A stretch of 12,443 nucleotides of DNA from an uncultured Lachnospiraceae bacterium (lineage in GTDB: Bacteria; Bacillota; Clostridia; Lachnospirales; Lachnospiraceae): assembly GCA_900313745.1 (NCBI GenBank), contig OMSM01000222.1, positions 1-12,443 of the forward strand, given 5' to 3'. Of this stretch, positions 1 to 6,596 are shown one piece after another. Position 1 is the stretch's first letter, and every line of letters begins with the position of its first letter. The notes below the pieces were generated by a model. The model was not told the origin of the DNA, searched no databases, and saw nothing but the letters and a program-made list of their open reading frames with translations. Made by a program: the position numbers and the translations under genes.

Positions 1-101
1 ACTTCCATGTCCGCAGAAAGGACCGGATCTTCTCCCAGCGCCCGCAGCGCATTGATCACACTGTGTGTATTTCCCGCATCATAGTCAATAACAACTGTCA
101 T
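1..101 (-). CDS. hisH: Imidazole glycerol phosphate synthase subunit HisH, N-terminal fragment
   Basis: Only the first 33 codons are present; the gene runs off the left edge. The visible N-terminus begins MTVVIDYDAGNTHSV and continues with an N-A-L-R-A-L-G-E-D stretch. This is the typical opening of HisH, the class I glutamine amidotransferase that supplies ammonia to HisF in histidine biosynthesis: an I-D-Y strand, a G-N turn and an S-V-x-x-A-L helix. The catalytic Cys, His and Glu lie outside the window. The ATG follows a GAGG ribosome binding site five bases upstream. It starts 33 bases after the sensor kinase stop, in the same direction and with no terminator between, so it is probably co-transcribed with the two-component genes. 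Another class I amidotransferase is possible given the short length, but HisH fits best. Confidence 0.82.
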   Translation of the reverse strand, partial: MTVVIDYDAGNTHSVINALRALGEDPVLSADME

Positions 102-134
102 AAGTCCCTCGCTGAGGCAAAACCGCGATTTCTT

Positions 135-1706
135 CTAAGCGTTCTCCGTATCAAGTGTGAAATAGAACGCGACGCCGTTATCGTAGTTTGTCACACCGTA
201 CTGCTGGTTCATCCTCTCCATGATCGCCTTCACGATCGAGAGCCCTATTCCCGAGCCTCCGTAAGCCCTGGTCCTGGCCTTGTCCACCTTGTAAAACTTC
301 TCCCACAGCCTGGGGATGCTCTCCTCCGGCACCGGATCTCCCGTATTGAACACAGTCACCGTGACCGCCTTATCCTTCTCCCCGCCCTGTCCTGACCGGA
401 CAGTGATAACCTTCTCACCGTTCACTTCCTTTACGTAGTGCAGAGCATTGGAGAAATAGTTGAGAAAAACCTCCTCCGTGAGCATTGGGTCAGCCCAGAC
501 ATACAGTTCGTCCGGAAGATCCAGCACAACCTTCACATCCTGCTTCTCGGCAAGCAGCTGGGACGACTGAACCAGCCTTCTTATCATTGCGGAAAGATCG
601 AACCTGCTCATGGTCACAGATTCGGCGCCGGATTCGATATGGTCAAGGGTAAGAAGGCTCTTTACCATCCTGTCCATGCGGGAGGCCTCGTCCAGGATCA
701 CGCCGACATATTCCCCAAGGCTCTCCTTATCGTCCGCCATCCCGTCCTGAATACCTTCCGCATATCCCTGGATGAGGGCGATCGGCGTCTTCAGCTCATG
801 GGTCACATTCCCGAGGAACTCCCTCCGGACCGCTTCCATCTCCTCCTTTTCCTTAAGGTCATCGAGGAGTTCGTTGTTGGCGGTCTTAAGCTCGGAGATC
901 GTCGTCTCCAGTTTCTCCGAGAGCTCGTTCATGTTCCTTCCTAAAGCCTCGACCTCCAGGCTTCCGCCGCCTCCGTACTTGGCGCTGAAATCCAGCTGCT
1001 TCATCCGGTCCGAGACCTCGGTGAGCCTTCTCACCGGCCCCGTAATCCTTCCGGAAAACCACAGGGACAGCGCCGTACCCATAAGAATCACGGCGAGTCC
1101 GGAGAGCAGGAAGAACCTGTTGGCAATAACCGCGCTGTTCTCTATATCCTCCAGGGCCGTGCGCATCAGGAAAAACTCTCCCTTCTCCAGAGTCCCCCAG
1201 AGCTCCATGTACCGGCTTCCTGACCGCACATCCATCACCGTCTGAACAATATAGTGATCCGATGTCTTTAAGAGGTTGATCAGCGTGGTTCCGTCCTCTC
1301 CGTAGACCGGAGTCATTTCTTCCTCTCCGCTTTCCGGACCACCCTGCTCCGTGCGTCCGGCACCGAGCAGGTTGTCGAAGAGCCTCTTTAACATCGCCGC
1401 ACCGTCGCTGGAATAGGATTTAATGGTGCGCGAGCTCTGGTCGATCAGGATCAGGCCGATATTATTCCTGCCAAGTGCGCGCTCAAGCCTGTCGACGTCC
1501 TCCTCCTGCTCCAGCTGTCCGCTTCCGGAGGAGGAATTAAGCAGCGTGAAAACTTCCTCCAGAGTCTTCTGCTTCTCGCGGATATAGTACGGTCCGAGAA
1601 GTGTCTGATTCAGTATCAGGCAGACGGCGATCACTCCGCCCATAAGAAGGATGAAGGTCAGCGCGAACTGGGTCCGTATGCTTCGAAACTGACGAAATAA
1701 CCGCAT
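135..1706 (-). CDS. Membrane sensor histidine kinase (HAMP, HisKA, HATPase_c; VanS-like)
   Basis: A 523-residue sensor kinase. Visible layout: TM helix 1 at about residues 14-33, an extracytoplasmic region of about 160 residues with no family I recognise, TM helix 2 at about 197-217, HAMP at about 217-270, a coiled stretch, then the HisKA H-box VTHELKTP with phospho-acceptor His303. The ATPase domain has the N-box NYFSNAL (416-422), a G1 loop NTGDPVP (454-460), an F-box around WEKFYK (468-473) and the G2 loop GGSGIGLS (483-490), so it should be catalytically intact. I chose the ATG at 1706. It lies four bases after the response regulator stop, with GAGG nine bases upstream inside the regulator gene. 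A TTG five codons earlier is also in frame. The signal sensed cannot be read from the sequence. It forms a pair with the regulator immediately upstream. Confidence 0.93.
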   Translation of the reverse strand: MRLFRQFRSIRTQFALTFILLMGGVIAVCLILNQTLLGPYYIREKQKTLEEVFTLLNSSSGSGQLEQEEDVDRLERALGRNNIGLILIDQSSRTIKSYSSDGAAMLKRLFDNLLGAGRTEQGGPESGEEEMTPVYGEDGTTLINLLKTSDHYIVQTVMDVRSGSRYMELWGTLEKGEFFLMRTALEDIENSAVIANRFFLLSGLAVILMGTALSLWFSGRITGPVRRLTEVSDRMKQLDFSAKYGGGGSLEVEALGRNMNELSEKLETTISELKTANNELLDDLKEKEEMEAVRREFLGNVTHELKTPIALIQGYAEGIQDGMADDKESLGEYVGVILDEASRMDRMVKSLLTLDHIESGAESVTMSRFDLSAMIRRLVQSSQLLAEKQDVKVVLDLPDELYVWADPMLTEEVFLNYFSNALHYVKEVNGEKVITVRSGQGGEKDKAVTVTVFNTGDPVPEESIPRLWEKFYKVDKARTRAYGGSGIGLSIVKAIMERMNQQYGVTNYDNGVAFYFTLDTENA

Positions 1707-1710
1707 TTGA

Positions 1711-2382
1711 TCACGCCTCAAACTTGTATCCCAGCCCCCAGATCGTCTGGATGCAGTCGCTCTTATCCCCGAGCTTGCTGCGAAGCTTCTTTACATGGGT
1801 GTCTATCGTCCTTGCATCGCCGAAATAATCGTAGTTCCATACGCTGTTAAGTATCTTCTCCCTGGGAAGCGCGATTCCGTTGTTCTCCATGAAGTACGCA
1901 AGGAGCTCGAATTCCTTGAAGCTTAAATCCACAGGCTTCCCGTCCACGGTGACCTGGTGCGCGGTTTTGTCAAGCACGATTCCTCCCGCGCTTAGCCTGT
2001 CCTGAAGGGAGTCCTCACCCATGCGGCGGAGTATCGCGTCCACTCTTGCCACAAGCGTCCTGGGGCTGAAGGGCTTGGTCACATATTCGTCAACGCCTGA
2101 CTCGAATCCCTTAAGCTCATCCTTCTCCTCGGATTTTGCGGTCAGCATGATGATCGGAACCTTGGAATAGTTCCTGATCTCCCGGGCTGCCTGAAAGCCG
2201 TCCTTCCCCGGCATCATCACGTCCAGAATAACCAGATCTATTCTGCCGTCCATAAAAAACAGATCCAGCGCTTTCTCCCCGTCTTCCGCCTCGATAACCT
2301 CATACCCGCTCTTTGAGAGAAAATCGTGAAGCAGCCTTCTCATCCGCTCCTCATCGTCCGCGACCAAAACTTTAGCTTTCAT
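1711..2382 (-). CDS. OmpR/PhoB-family response regulator
   Basis: A 223-residue DNA-binding response regulator. The receiver domain (about 1-118) carries the acidic pair Asp9/Asp10, phospho-acceptor Asp54 in the LDVMMPG motif, Thr81 and Lys103 in TKPF: the complete set for phosphorylation. A linker leads to a winged-helix effector domain (about 128-222). Its recognition region contains ARTIDTHVKKLRSKLG and it ends in the usual wing IQTIWGLGYKFE. The ATG is preceded by GGAGG about six bases upstream. It is the first gene of a unit with the cognate kinase, whose start sits four bases after this stop, so the two are probably translationally coupled. The target genes are not evident; autoregulation and control of adjacent genes are common for the family but unproven here. 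Confidence 0.95.
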   Translation of the reverse strand: MKAKVLVADDEERMRRLLHDFLSKSGYEVIEAEDGEKALDLFFMDGRIDLVILDVMMPGKDGFQAAREIRNYSKVPIIMLTAKSEEKDELKGFESGVDEYVTKPFSPRTLVARVDAILRRMGEDSLQDRLSAGGIVLDKTAHQVTVDGKPVDLSFKEFELLAYFMENNGIALPREKILNSVWNYDYFGDARTIDTHVKKLRSKLGDKSDCIQTIWGLGYKFEA

Positions 2383-2399
2383 ACGCTCCCTCCGAAATA

Positions 2400-2425
2400 C
2401 TGTCAGAATGTAATTTTAGCATGAT
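2400..2425 (-). promoter_or_regulatory. Putative promoter of the two-component system operon
   Basis: On the minus strand an extended -10 element TGCTAAAAT lies at 2421-2413, with the predicted transcription start near 2406, about 24 bases before the regulator ATG. No good -35 is seen. The nearest candidate, TTTACG, would need a 19-base spacer and overlaps the tail of the upstream terminator. An extended -10 could compensate for this. Confidence 0.5.
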
Positions 2426-2440
2426 TCCGTCCTTATGCGT

Positions 2441-2479
2441 AAAGAAAAGCGGCATTCATGCCAGGCATGAATGCCGCTT
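2441..2479 (-). terminator. Rho-independent terminator of the decarboxylase operon
   Basis: A 16-base perfect inverted repeat (2447-2462 and 2464-2479, separated by one base) forms a very strong hairpin. On the minus strand it is followed by TTTTCTTT. It lies 30 bases after the oadA-like stop and before the regulator promoter, so it ends the five-gene decarboxylase transcript. Confidence 0.93.
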
Positions 2480-2509
2480 CCGATCAATCGCTAAGATATC
2501 CTCTGCGGA

Positions 2510-3925
2510 TCAGGCGGGATAAGCACCGTTGGCTTTGTCTGCCTTGGTGACGTCCACCTTCTCCTGCTGCGCGAGACGATACTTGAAGTAATCGACCGCG
2601 ACCTGGGGGAACAGTGCGTAGCTCAAGGTATCCTCAGGCTGCTGCTTCCACTCCTTGACCTCCTCCTCGAACTTCGGGAGCATCGGAGGGATGAGGTCCG
2701 CGGGACGGCAGGTGATGATCTCGCCGTCGCCGATAATCTTCTTCTGCACTTCTTCGTTGAACGGCTTTACCGTCTGGCCGTACTTTCCGGAGAGCAGATC
2801 CTTGGTCTGGCCGGTCGCCATCTTGTAGCGCTCGCCCATAAGGACATTCATCACGGCCTGGGTTCCGACAATCTGGGATGAAGGGGTAACCAGCGGGGGC
2901 TCGCCGAAATCCTTGCGGACTCTCGGAATCTCCTCGAGAACGTCGTTGTACTTGTCCTCGGCGTTCTGTTCCTTGAGCTGGCTGACCATGTTGGAAAGCA
3001 TGCCGCCGGGAACCTGGTACTGAAGGGTCTTGATGTTGACGCCGAGCACCTTCGGATTGAGCAGGCCGTTCGAGAGGCACTCCTCGCGGTAAGGGCGGAA
3101 GTAATCGCCGATCTCGCAGAGAAGGTCGAGATCCAGGCCGGTATCCCAGGGAGTTCCCTGGAAAGTTTTGACCATAACTTCGGTTGCGGGCTGGGAAGTT
3201 CCCTGTGCGAAGGGACTCATAGCGCAGTCGATGATATCGACGCCGGCCTCGACCGCCTTCAACTGGGTCATGCTCGCGACACCGGAGGTGTAGTGGGTGT
3301 GAAGGTCAATGGGAAGGTTGGTGGAGCTCTTCAGCGCACGGATCAGCTTGTCCGCCTCATAAGGAAGAAGCAGGCCGGCCATATCCTTGATGCAGATGGA
3401 ATCCGCACCCATATCCTCGATCTGTCTGGCGACATTCATCCAGTAATCCAGGGTGTATGCGTCGCCCAGGGTATAGGAAAGAGCGATCTGAGCGTGTCCG
3501 CCTTCTTTCTTGGTCGCCTTTACCGCGCACTCCAGATTGCGGAGATCGTTCAGGCAGTCAAAAATACGGATGATATCGATGCCGTTCGCGATGGACTTCT
3601 GCGTGAAGTACTCCACGACATCATCGCTGTAGTGGCTGTAGCCAAGGATGTTCTGTCCGCGGAAGAGCATCTGGAGCTTGGTGTTCGGGAGACCGGCGCG
3701 GATCTTGCGGAGCCTGTCCCACGGATCTTCCTTGAGGAAGCGCAGGCACGAATCGAAGGTCGCGCCGCCCCAGCACTCTACGGAATAATATCCGACCTTA
3801 TCCATCTTCTCGAGGATAGGCAGCATCACTTCGGTAGGCATTCTGGTTGCGATCAGGGACTGATGCGCATCACGCAGAATGGTCTCTGTTATCTTAACGG
3901 GCTTTTTTACCTGTTCTTCAGACAT
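2510..3925 (-). CDS. oadA: Oxaloacetate decarboxylase alpha / transcarboxylase 5S-type carboxyltransferase (no biotin domain)
   Basis: A 471-residue carboxyltransferase of the DRE-TIM/HMGL-like superfamily, as in OadA, pyruvate carboxylase and the 5S subunit of propionibacterial transcarboxylase. It should move a carboxyl group between oxaloacetate/pyruvate and biotin. Visible active-site elements are RDAHQSL (Asp19, His21), the GQN loop at 90-92, Lys180 in CIKDMAG (the carbamylated lysine of the family) and the metal-binding His209 and His211 in LHTHYTSG. The conserved carboxylase C-terminal region follows (about 300-450). OadA of Klebsiella type is near 590 residues with a C-terminal biotinyl domain. 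This protein ends before one, and the biotin is on a separate protein encoded upstream. The ATG has AAGGA seven bases upstream. It is the last gene of the operon, after a 216-base repeat-rich gap. Classification as 5S-type or decarboxylase-type cannot be settled by eye. Confidence 0.92.
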   Translation of the reverse strand: MSEEQVKKPVKITETILRDAHQSLIATRMPTEVMLPILEKMDKVGYYSVECWGGATFDSCLRFLKEDPWDRLRKIRAGLPNTKLQMLFRGQNILGYSHYSDDVVEYFTQKSIANGIDIIRIFDCLNDLRNLECAVKATKKEGGHAQIALSYTLGDAYTLDYWMNVARQIEDMGADSICIKDMAGLLLPYEADKLIRALKSSTNLPIDLHTHYTSGVASMTQLKAVEAGVDIIDCAMSPFAQGTSQPATEVMVKTFQGTPWDTGLDLDLLCEIGDYFRPYREECLSNGLLNPKVLGVNIKTLQYQVPGGMLSNMVSQLKEQNAEDKYNDVLEEIPRVRKDFGEPPLVTPSSQIVGTQAVMNVLMGERYKMATGQTKDLLSGKYGQTVKPFNEEVQKKIIGDGEIITCRPADLIPPMLPKFEEEVKEWKQQPEDTLSYALFPQVAVDYFKYRLAQQEKVDVTKADKANGAYPA

Positions 3926-3952
3926 AACCTTTTCCTTTCAAAATATAGTATC

Positions 3953-3991
3953 CGAACGGCTCAGCTCGCGTTTCCTTCGGAACCGCTCGCT
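3953..3991. repeat. 39-base direct repeat, copy 1 (REP-like)
   Basis: Identical over 39 bases to 4008-4046. It contains an imperfect palindrome (about 3963-3991) centred on TTCCTTCGGAA: an eight-base-pair stem with one mismatch, extended by weaker outer pairs. The look is that of a bacterial repetitive extragenic palindrome. It occupies the gap between the oadB-like and oadA-like genes. Confidence 0.85.
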
Positions 3992-4007
3992 CTTCGCCTT
4001 CTGATTT

Positions 4008-4046
4008 CGAACGGCTCAGCTCGCGTTTCCTTCGGAACCGCTCGCT
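4008..4046. repeat. 39-base direct repeat, copy 2 (REP-like)
   Basis: Second perfect copy of the repeat at 3953-3991, starting 55 bases further on with a 16-base spacer. The stretch CTTCGCC also follows both copies on the plus strand (3992-3998 and 4052-4058), so the original unit was probably longer and copy 1 has lost part of its flanking hairpin. Confidence 0.85.
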
Positions 4047-4061
4047 GCGGGCTTCGCCCGC
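4047..4061. repeat. GC-rich hairpin next to repeat copy 2
   Basis: GCGGGC-TTC-GCCCGC is a perfect six-base-pair stem with a three-base loop. It directly abuts repeat copy 2. No T-run follows on either strand, so it is not an intrinsic terminator. It is probably part of the same repetitive element. Confidence 0.7.
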
Positions 4062-4076
4062 CTCATGTCTCGCACC

Positions 4077-4113
4077 AAGCTTACCCGCAGATACAGGTAT
4101 CTGCGGTAAGCTT
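4077..4113. repeat. Long inverted repeat downstream of oadB (candidate mRNA processing or stabilising hairpin)
   Basis: Arms AAGCTTAC+CGCAGATAC and GTATCTGCG+GTAAGCTT pair over 17 bases with a single bulged C in the left arm and almost no loop. It begins 28 bases after the oadB-like stop. The minus strand continues with GGTGCGAG, without a U-tract, so termination is unlikely. A role in protecting the 3' end of the upstream message, or in separating oadA expression from the other subunits, is an inference. Confidence 0.7.
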
Positions 4114-4141
4114 TCTGCTCGACATGGCCGTTCTCAGGTTA

Positions 4142-5293
4142 TCACATGATTCCATACACGGCCATGAAGACGCCGGCGACGACAGCGGTTCCGATAACGC
4201 CTGCGACGTTGGGACCCATGGCGTGCATCAGCAGGAAGTTCGTGGGATCATACTCCGCAGCAACCTTCTGGGACACGCGCGCCGCCATGGGAACGGCGGA
4301 AACGCCGGCGGAACCGACCAGAGGGTTAATCTTGCCCTTGGTGATGATGCAGAGCAGTTTGCCGAGTAACACGCCCGCAGCTGTACCGAAGGCGAAAGCA
4401 CACATTCCAAGCACGACAATCTTGATGGTCGCGACGTTGAGGAATGCCTCCGCGCTGGTCTTCGCACCGACCGAAGTTCCGAGAAGGATAACGACGATGT
4501 ACATCATCGCGTTGCTCGCCGTATCCGTGAGCTGGCGGACCACGCCGCACTCGCGGAAGAGGTTGCCGAGCATCAGCATGCCGATCAGGGGAGCGGTGGT
4601 CGGAAGAATCATGCAGACCACGACAGTAACGATGATCGGGAAAAGGATCTTCTCAAGCTTGGAGACCGGACGGAGCTGGCCCATCTTGATGTGTTTTTCC
4701 TTGTCGGTGGTCAGCGCCCTCATGATCGGAGGCTGGATGACAGGGACAAGGGACATATAGGAATAGGCCGCAACCGCGATCGGGCCGAGCAGATCAGTCT
4801 GGCCGAGCTTGGATGCAAGGAAAATGGAGGTAGGGCCGTCCGCGCCGCCGATGATGGAGATCGCAGCGGCAGCCTTGCCGTTGAAGCCCAGTGCAATCGC
4901 GCCGAAATAGGCGACGAAAATACCGAACTGTGCCGCAGCTCCCATAAGGAAGCTGATCGGGTTTGCAATAAGGGGACCGAAATCGGTCATTGCTCCGACA
5001 CCCATGAAAATCAGTGACGGAAGAATCGCCCACTCGTCGAGCAGGTAGAAGTAGTACAGCAGACCTGCGGCGCTGCTGCCGGAATCCTCAATGGAGCGGA
5101 TGATGTCCGGATAGATGTTCACCAGCAGCATACCGAACGCAATCGGTACCAGAAGAAGAGGCTCGAAATCCTTGGCTATCGCGAGATAGAGGAAGACGAA
5201 CGCCACGATAATCATGACGTAATTACCCCAGTACAGGTTTGCGAAGGCGGTCTGGTGCAACAAGTTATTTAATGTATTGGCTATGTATTCCAT
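4142..5293 (-). CDS. oadB: Sodium-ion-translocating decarboxylase beta subunit (OadB/MmdB/GcdB family)
   Basis: A 383-residue, very hydrophobic membrane protein. It decarboxylates carboxy-biotin and couples this to Na+ export. The hallmark segment IIGGADGPTSIFLASKL (about 147-163) holds Asp152, matching the essential Asp203 region described for Klebsiella OadB. The second conserved region NPLVGSAGVSAVPMAAR (323-339) keeps Asn323, Gly327, Ser332 and Arg339, which fit the residues known there as N373, G377, S382 and R389. The conserved C-terminal run MHAMGPNVAGVIGTAVVAG follows. All pump residues I know are present, so Na+ transport is likely. The length is shorter than the Klebsiella form (about 430 residues) but usual for clostridial members. 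A GGAGGG site lies 12 bases before the ATG, a rather wide spacing. It lies 82 bases after the biotin carrier gene. Confidence 0.95.
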   Translation of the reverse strand: MEYIANTLNNLLHQTAFANLYWGNYVMIIVAFVFLYLAIAKDFEPLLLVPIAFGMLLVNIYPDIIRSIEDSGSSAAGLLYYFYLLDEWAILPSLIFMGVGAMTDFGPLIANPISFLMGAAAQFGIFVAYFGAIALGFNGKAAAAISIIGGADGPTSIFLASKLGQTDLLGPIAVAAYSYMSLVPVIQPPIMRALTTDKEKHIKMGQLRPVSKLEKILFPIIVTVVVCMILPTTAPLIGMLMLGNLFRECGVVRQLTDTASNAMMYIVVILLGTSVGAKTSAEAFLNVATIKIVVLGMCAFAFGTAAGVLLGKLLCIITKGKINPLVGSAGVSAVPMAARVSQKVAAEYDPTNFLLMHAMGPNVAGVIGTAVVAGVFMAVYGIM

Positions 5294-5375
5294 AACTTAT
5301 GTAGACCCTCCAGTGAATAGCTTGCGGTTATCAGGAAACTGCAGTCAATGCTGCGCTTTCCATTGCCTCGTGCGA

Positions 5376-5759
5376 TCAGTTAAGAGTCGCGAGAAGCGCA
5401 CCGGCTTCACAGGGATCACCGACGTTGCAGTCAATGCTGGCGACAACGCCGTCCTGGGGAGCAACCATGGGGATCTCCATCTTCATAGCCTCGACGATGA
5501 CCACCGCGTCACCGGTCTTGACCGCGTCACCGACCTTCTTCTCGATCTTGAAGACCTTGCCGGCGGCACCGGCCTCGATGCGGATGCTTCCTGCTCCGCC
5601 TGCCGCTGCCTTGGGCGCCGCTGCGGGGGCAGCTGCCTTAGGTGCTGCTGCGGGGGCAGCCTTCTTCACGGGCGCTGCGGGAGCAGCGACCGCGCCGTTG
5701 TTCTCCTCGACGGTAACATCGTAAGCAACTCCATTCACGGTGATGGTATAGTTTTTCAT
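5376..5759 (-). CDS. Biotin carboxyl carrier protein of the decarboxylase (GcdC/MmdC/1.3S-like)
   Basis: A 127-residue carrier protein. Order of parts: a short N-terminal strand region (1-19), a flexible Ala/Pro/Lys linker with two A-A-P-K-A-A-A type repeats (about 23-55), and a biotinyl domain (about 58-127). The canonical EAMKME motif lies at 90-95 and the biotinylated Lys93 is 34 residues from the C-terminus, as expected. It should swing the carboxyl group from the carboxyltransferases to the OadB-like pump. The start has GGAGG six bases upstream of the ATG. It sits between the membrane anchor and pump genes, with gaps of 84 and 82 bases. It is the only carrier encoded in the cluster, so both carboxyltransferases probably use it. 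Confidence 0.95.
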   Translation of the reverse strand: MKNYTITVNGVAYDVTVEENNGAVAAPAAPVKKAAPAAAPKAAAPAAAPKAAAGGAGSIRIEAGAAGKVFKIEKKVGDAVKTGDAVVIVEAMKMEIPMVAPQDGVVASIDCNVGDPCEAGALLATLN

Positions 5760-5843
5760 TTTTATCCTCCAGTAATTTGAGTGTACTAATCCAGGTAAAA
5801 CTCCTGACTGTTTCAGAAACTAAACGCCTGCACCGGAAGGTGT

Positions 5844-6569
5844 TCAGCGGTTTCTTGACTTGCGAATGGAACGAACGACGAAACCGTCCGTGCCTGACCT
5901 GCCCTCTGCAGCCGCAATTGCCGCGGCGATGACGGCGATGAGCTCCGTGTCGTCGACCACTTCCTCGGCGGCCTGTACCGCGGGCGCGGGAGCAGGTGCG
6001 GGAGCAGGCGCAGGAGCGGCCTTCTTTTCCCTGCTTTCGGAGAGACGGTTGATCGGAGGGAAAACGTACTTGATAATCAGGGCGATGAGAATCAGGACAA
6101 AGAAAGCCATTCCCATGCCAAGGAGAGTGTTCAGCGCCGCGTGGCTGACCTTCTCTCCCATTGTCTCGTCGACGTTGGTGGTGATCGCGGCAATGCCCTG
6201 GTCATCCAGCTGGATGGTCACGGTGGCGGTGCGGCCCGAAGTTCCCTGGACGCCGATGTTGATCGTCGCGTCATTTGCGTTGACGACCGCGTTATTCTGT
6301 CCGGTGAAACCGGAGAACTCGCCCAGCGTCTCCATGGAAGCCGCCCATGAGTCAAACGCTGCGGAGATCACTCCGCCGTCGCCGTACATCTCAGCCATTC
6401 CGCTGCTTACGATCTCATTGATTTCTGTAACAAACTGCTGACCTTCGCTGATCGCATCCTCCTCGGTCATTCCGGAATAGATGCCGGCTGCCATTACACG
6501 GCTTCCCGCAGTAAGGAACGTGACGAGCAAGGCGATCACGGCGAAAGCCGCGGATATCCTTTTCTTCAT
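5844..6569 (-). CDS. OadG-like membrane anchor (gamma/delta subunit) with extracytoplasmic domain
   Basis: A 241-residue protein of the OadG type found in clostridial Na+ decarboxylase clusters, much longer than the roughly 80-residue enteric OadG. Parts: a signal peptide (1-28, KKR then a hydrophobic run, VMA-A cleavage-like site); an extracytoplasmic domain (about 29-140) containing FDSWAASMETLGEFSGFTG and a beta-rich stretch; one TM helix (about 149-170); an Ala-Pro repeat linker (184-198); and a C-terminal segment with DDTELIAVIAAAIAAAEG and DGFVVRSIRKSRNR, typical of the family's assembly tail. It probably holds the soluble carboxyltransferase and carrier to the membrane pump. AAGGAG precedes the ATG by about nine bases. 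It starts 27 bases after the carboxyltransferase gene. The function of the outer domain is unknown to me. Confidence 0.85.
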   Translation of the reverse strand: MKKRISAAFAVIALLVTFLTAGSRVMAAGIYSGMTEEDAISEGQQFVTEINEIVSSGMAEMYGDGGVISAAFDSWAASMETLGEFSGFTGQNNAVVNANDATINIGVQGTSGRTATVTIQLDDQGIAAITTNVDETMGEKVSHAALNTLLGMGMAFFVLILIALIIKYVFPPINRLSESREKKAAPAPAPAPAPAPAVQAAEEVVDDTELIAVIAAAIAAAEGRSGTDGFVVRSIRKSRNR

Positions 6570-6596
6570 AGTGTCTTACTCCTTTTGATCTCCGGA

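Noticed and set aside
1707..1721. TTG start of the sensor kinase overlapping the regulator gene
   Set aside because: The ATG at 1706 has a GAGG nine bases upstream and follows the regulator stop by four bases. The TTG has no suitable site.
3953..4046. Two repeats with a spacer as a minimal CRISPR array
   Set aside because: There are only two units, the spacer is just 16 bases, there are no cas genes, and the repeat has a REP-like imperfect palindrome.
4016..4066. Sixteen-codon minus-strand open frame within the repeats
   Set aside because: It lies wholly in the hairpin and repeat copy 2 and has no clear ribosome binding site. The reading frame is a by-product of the repeat.
4077..4113. Inverted repeat after oadB as a transcription terminator
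   Set aside because: No T-run follows on either strand, and oadA downstream has no visible promoter of its own, so it would be cut off.
3293..4369. Long plus-strand open frame (358 codons)
   Set aside because: It lies antisense to oadA and the end of oadB and spans the repeat region. It shows no recognisable domain and comes from the GC-rich codon pattern of the opposite strand.
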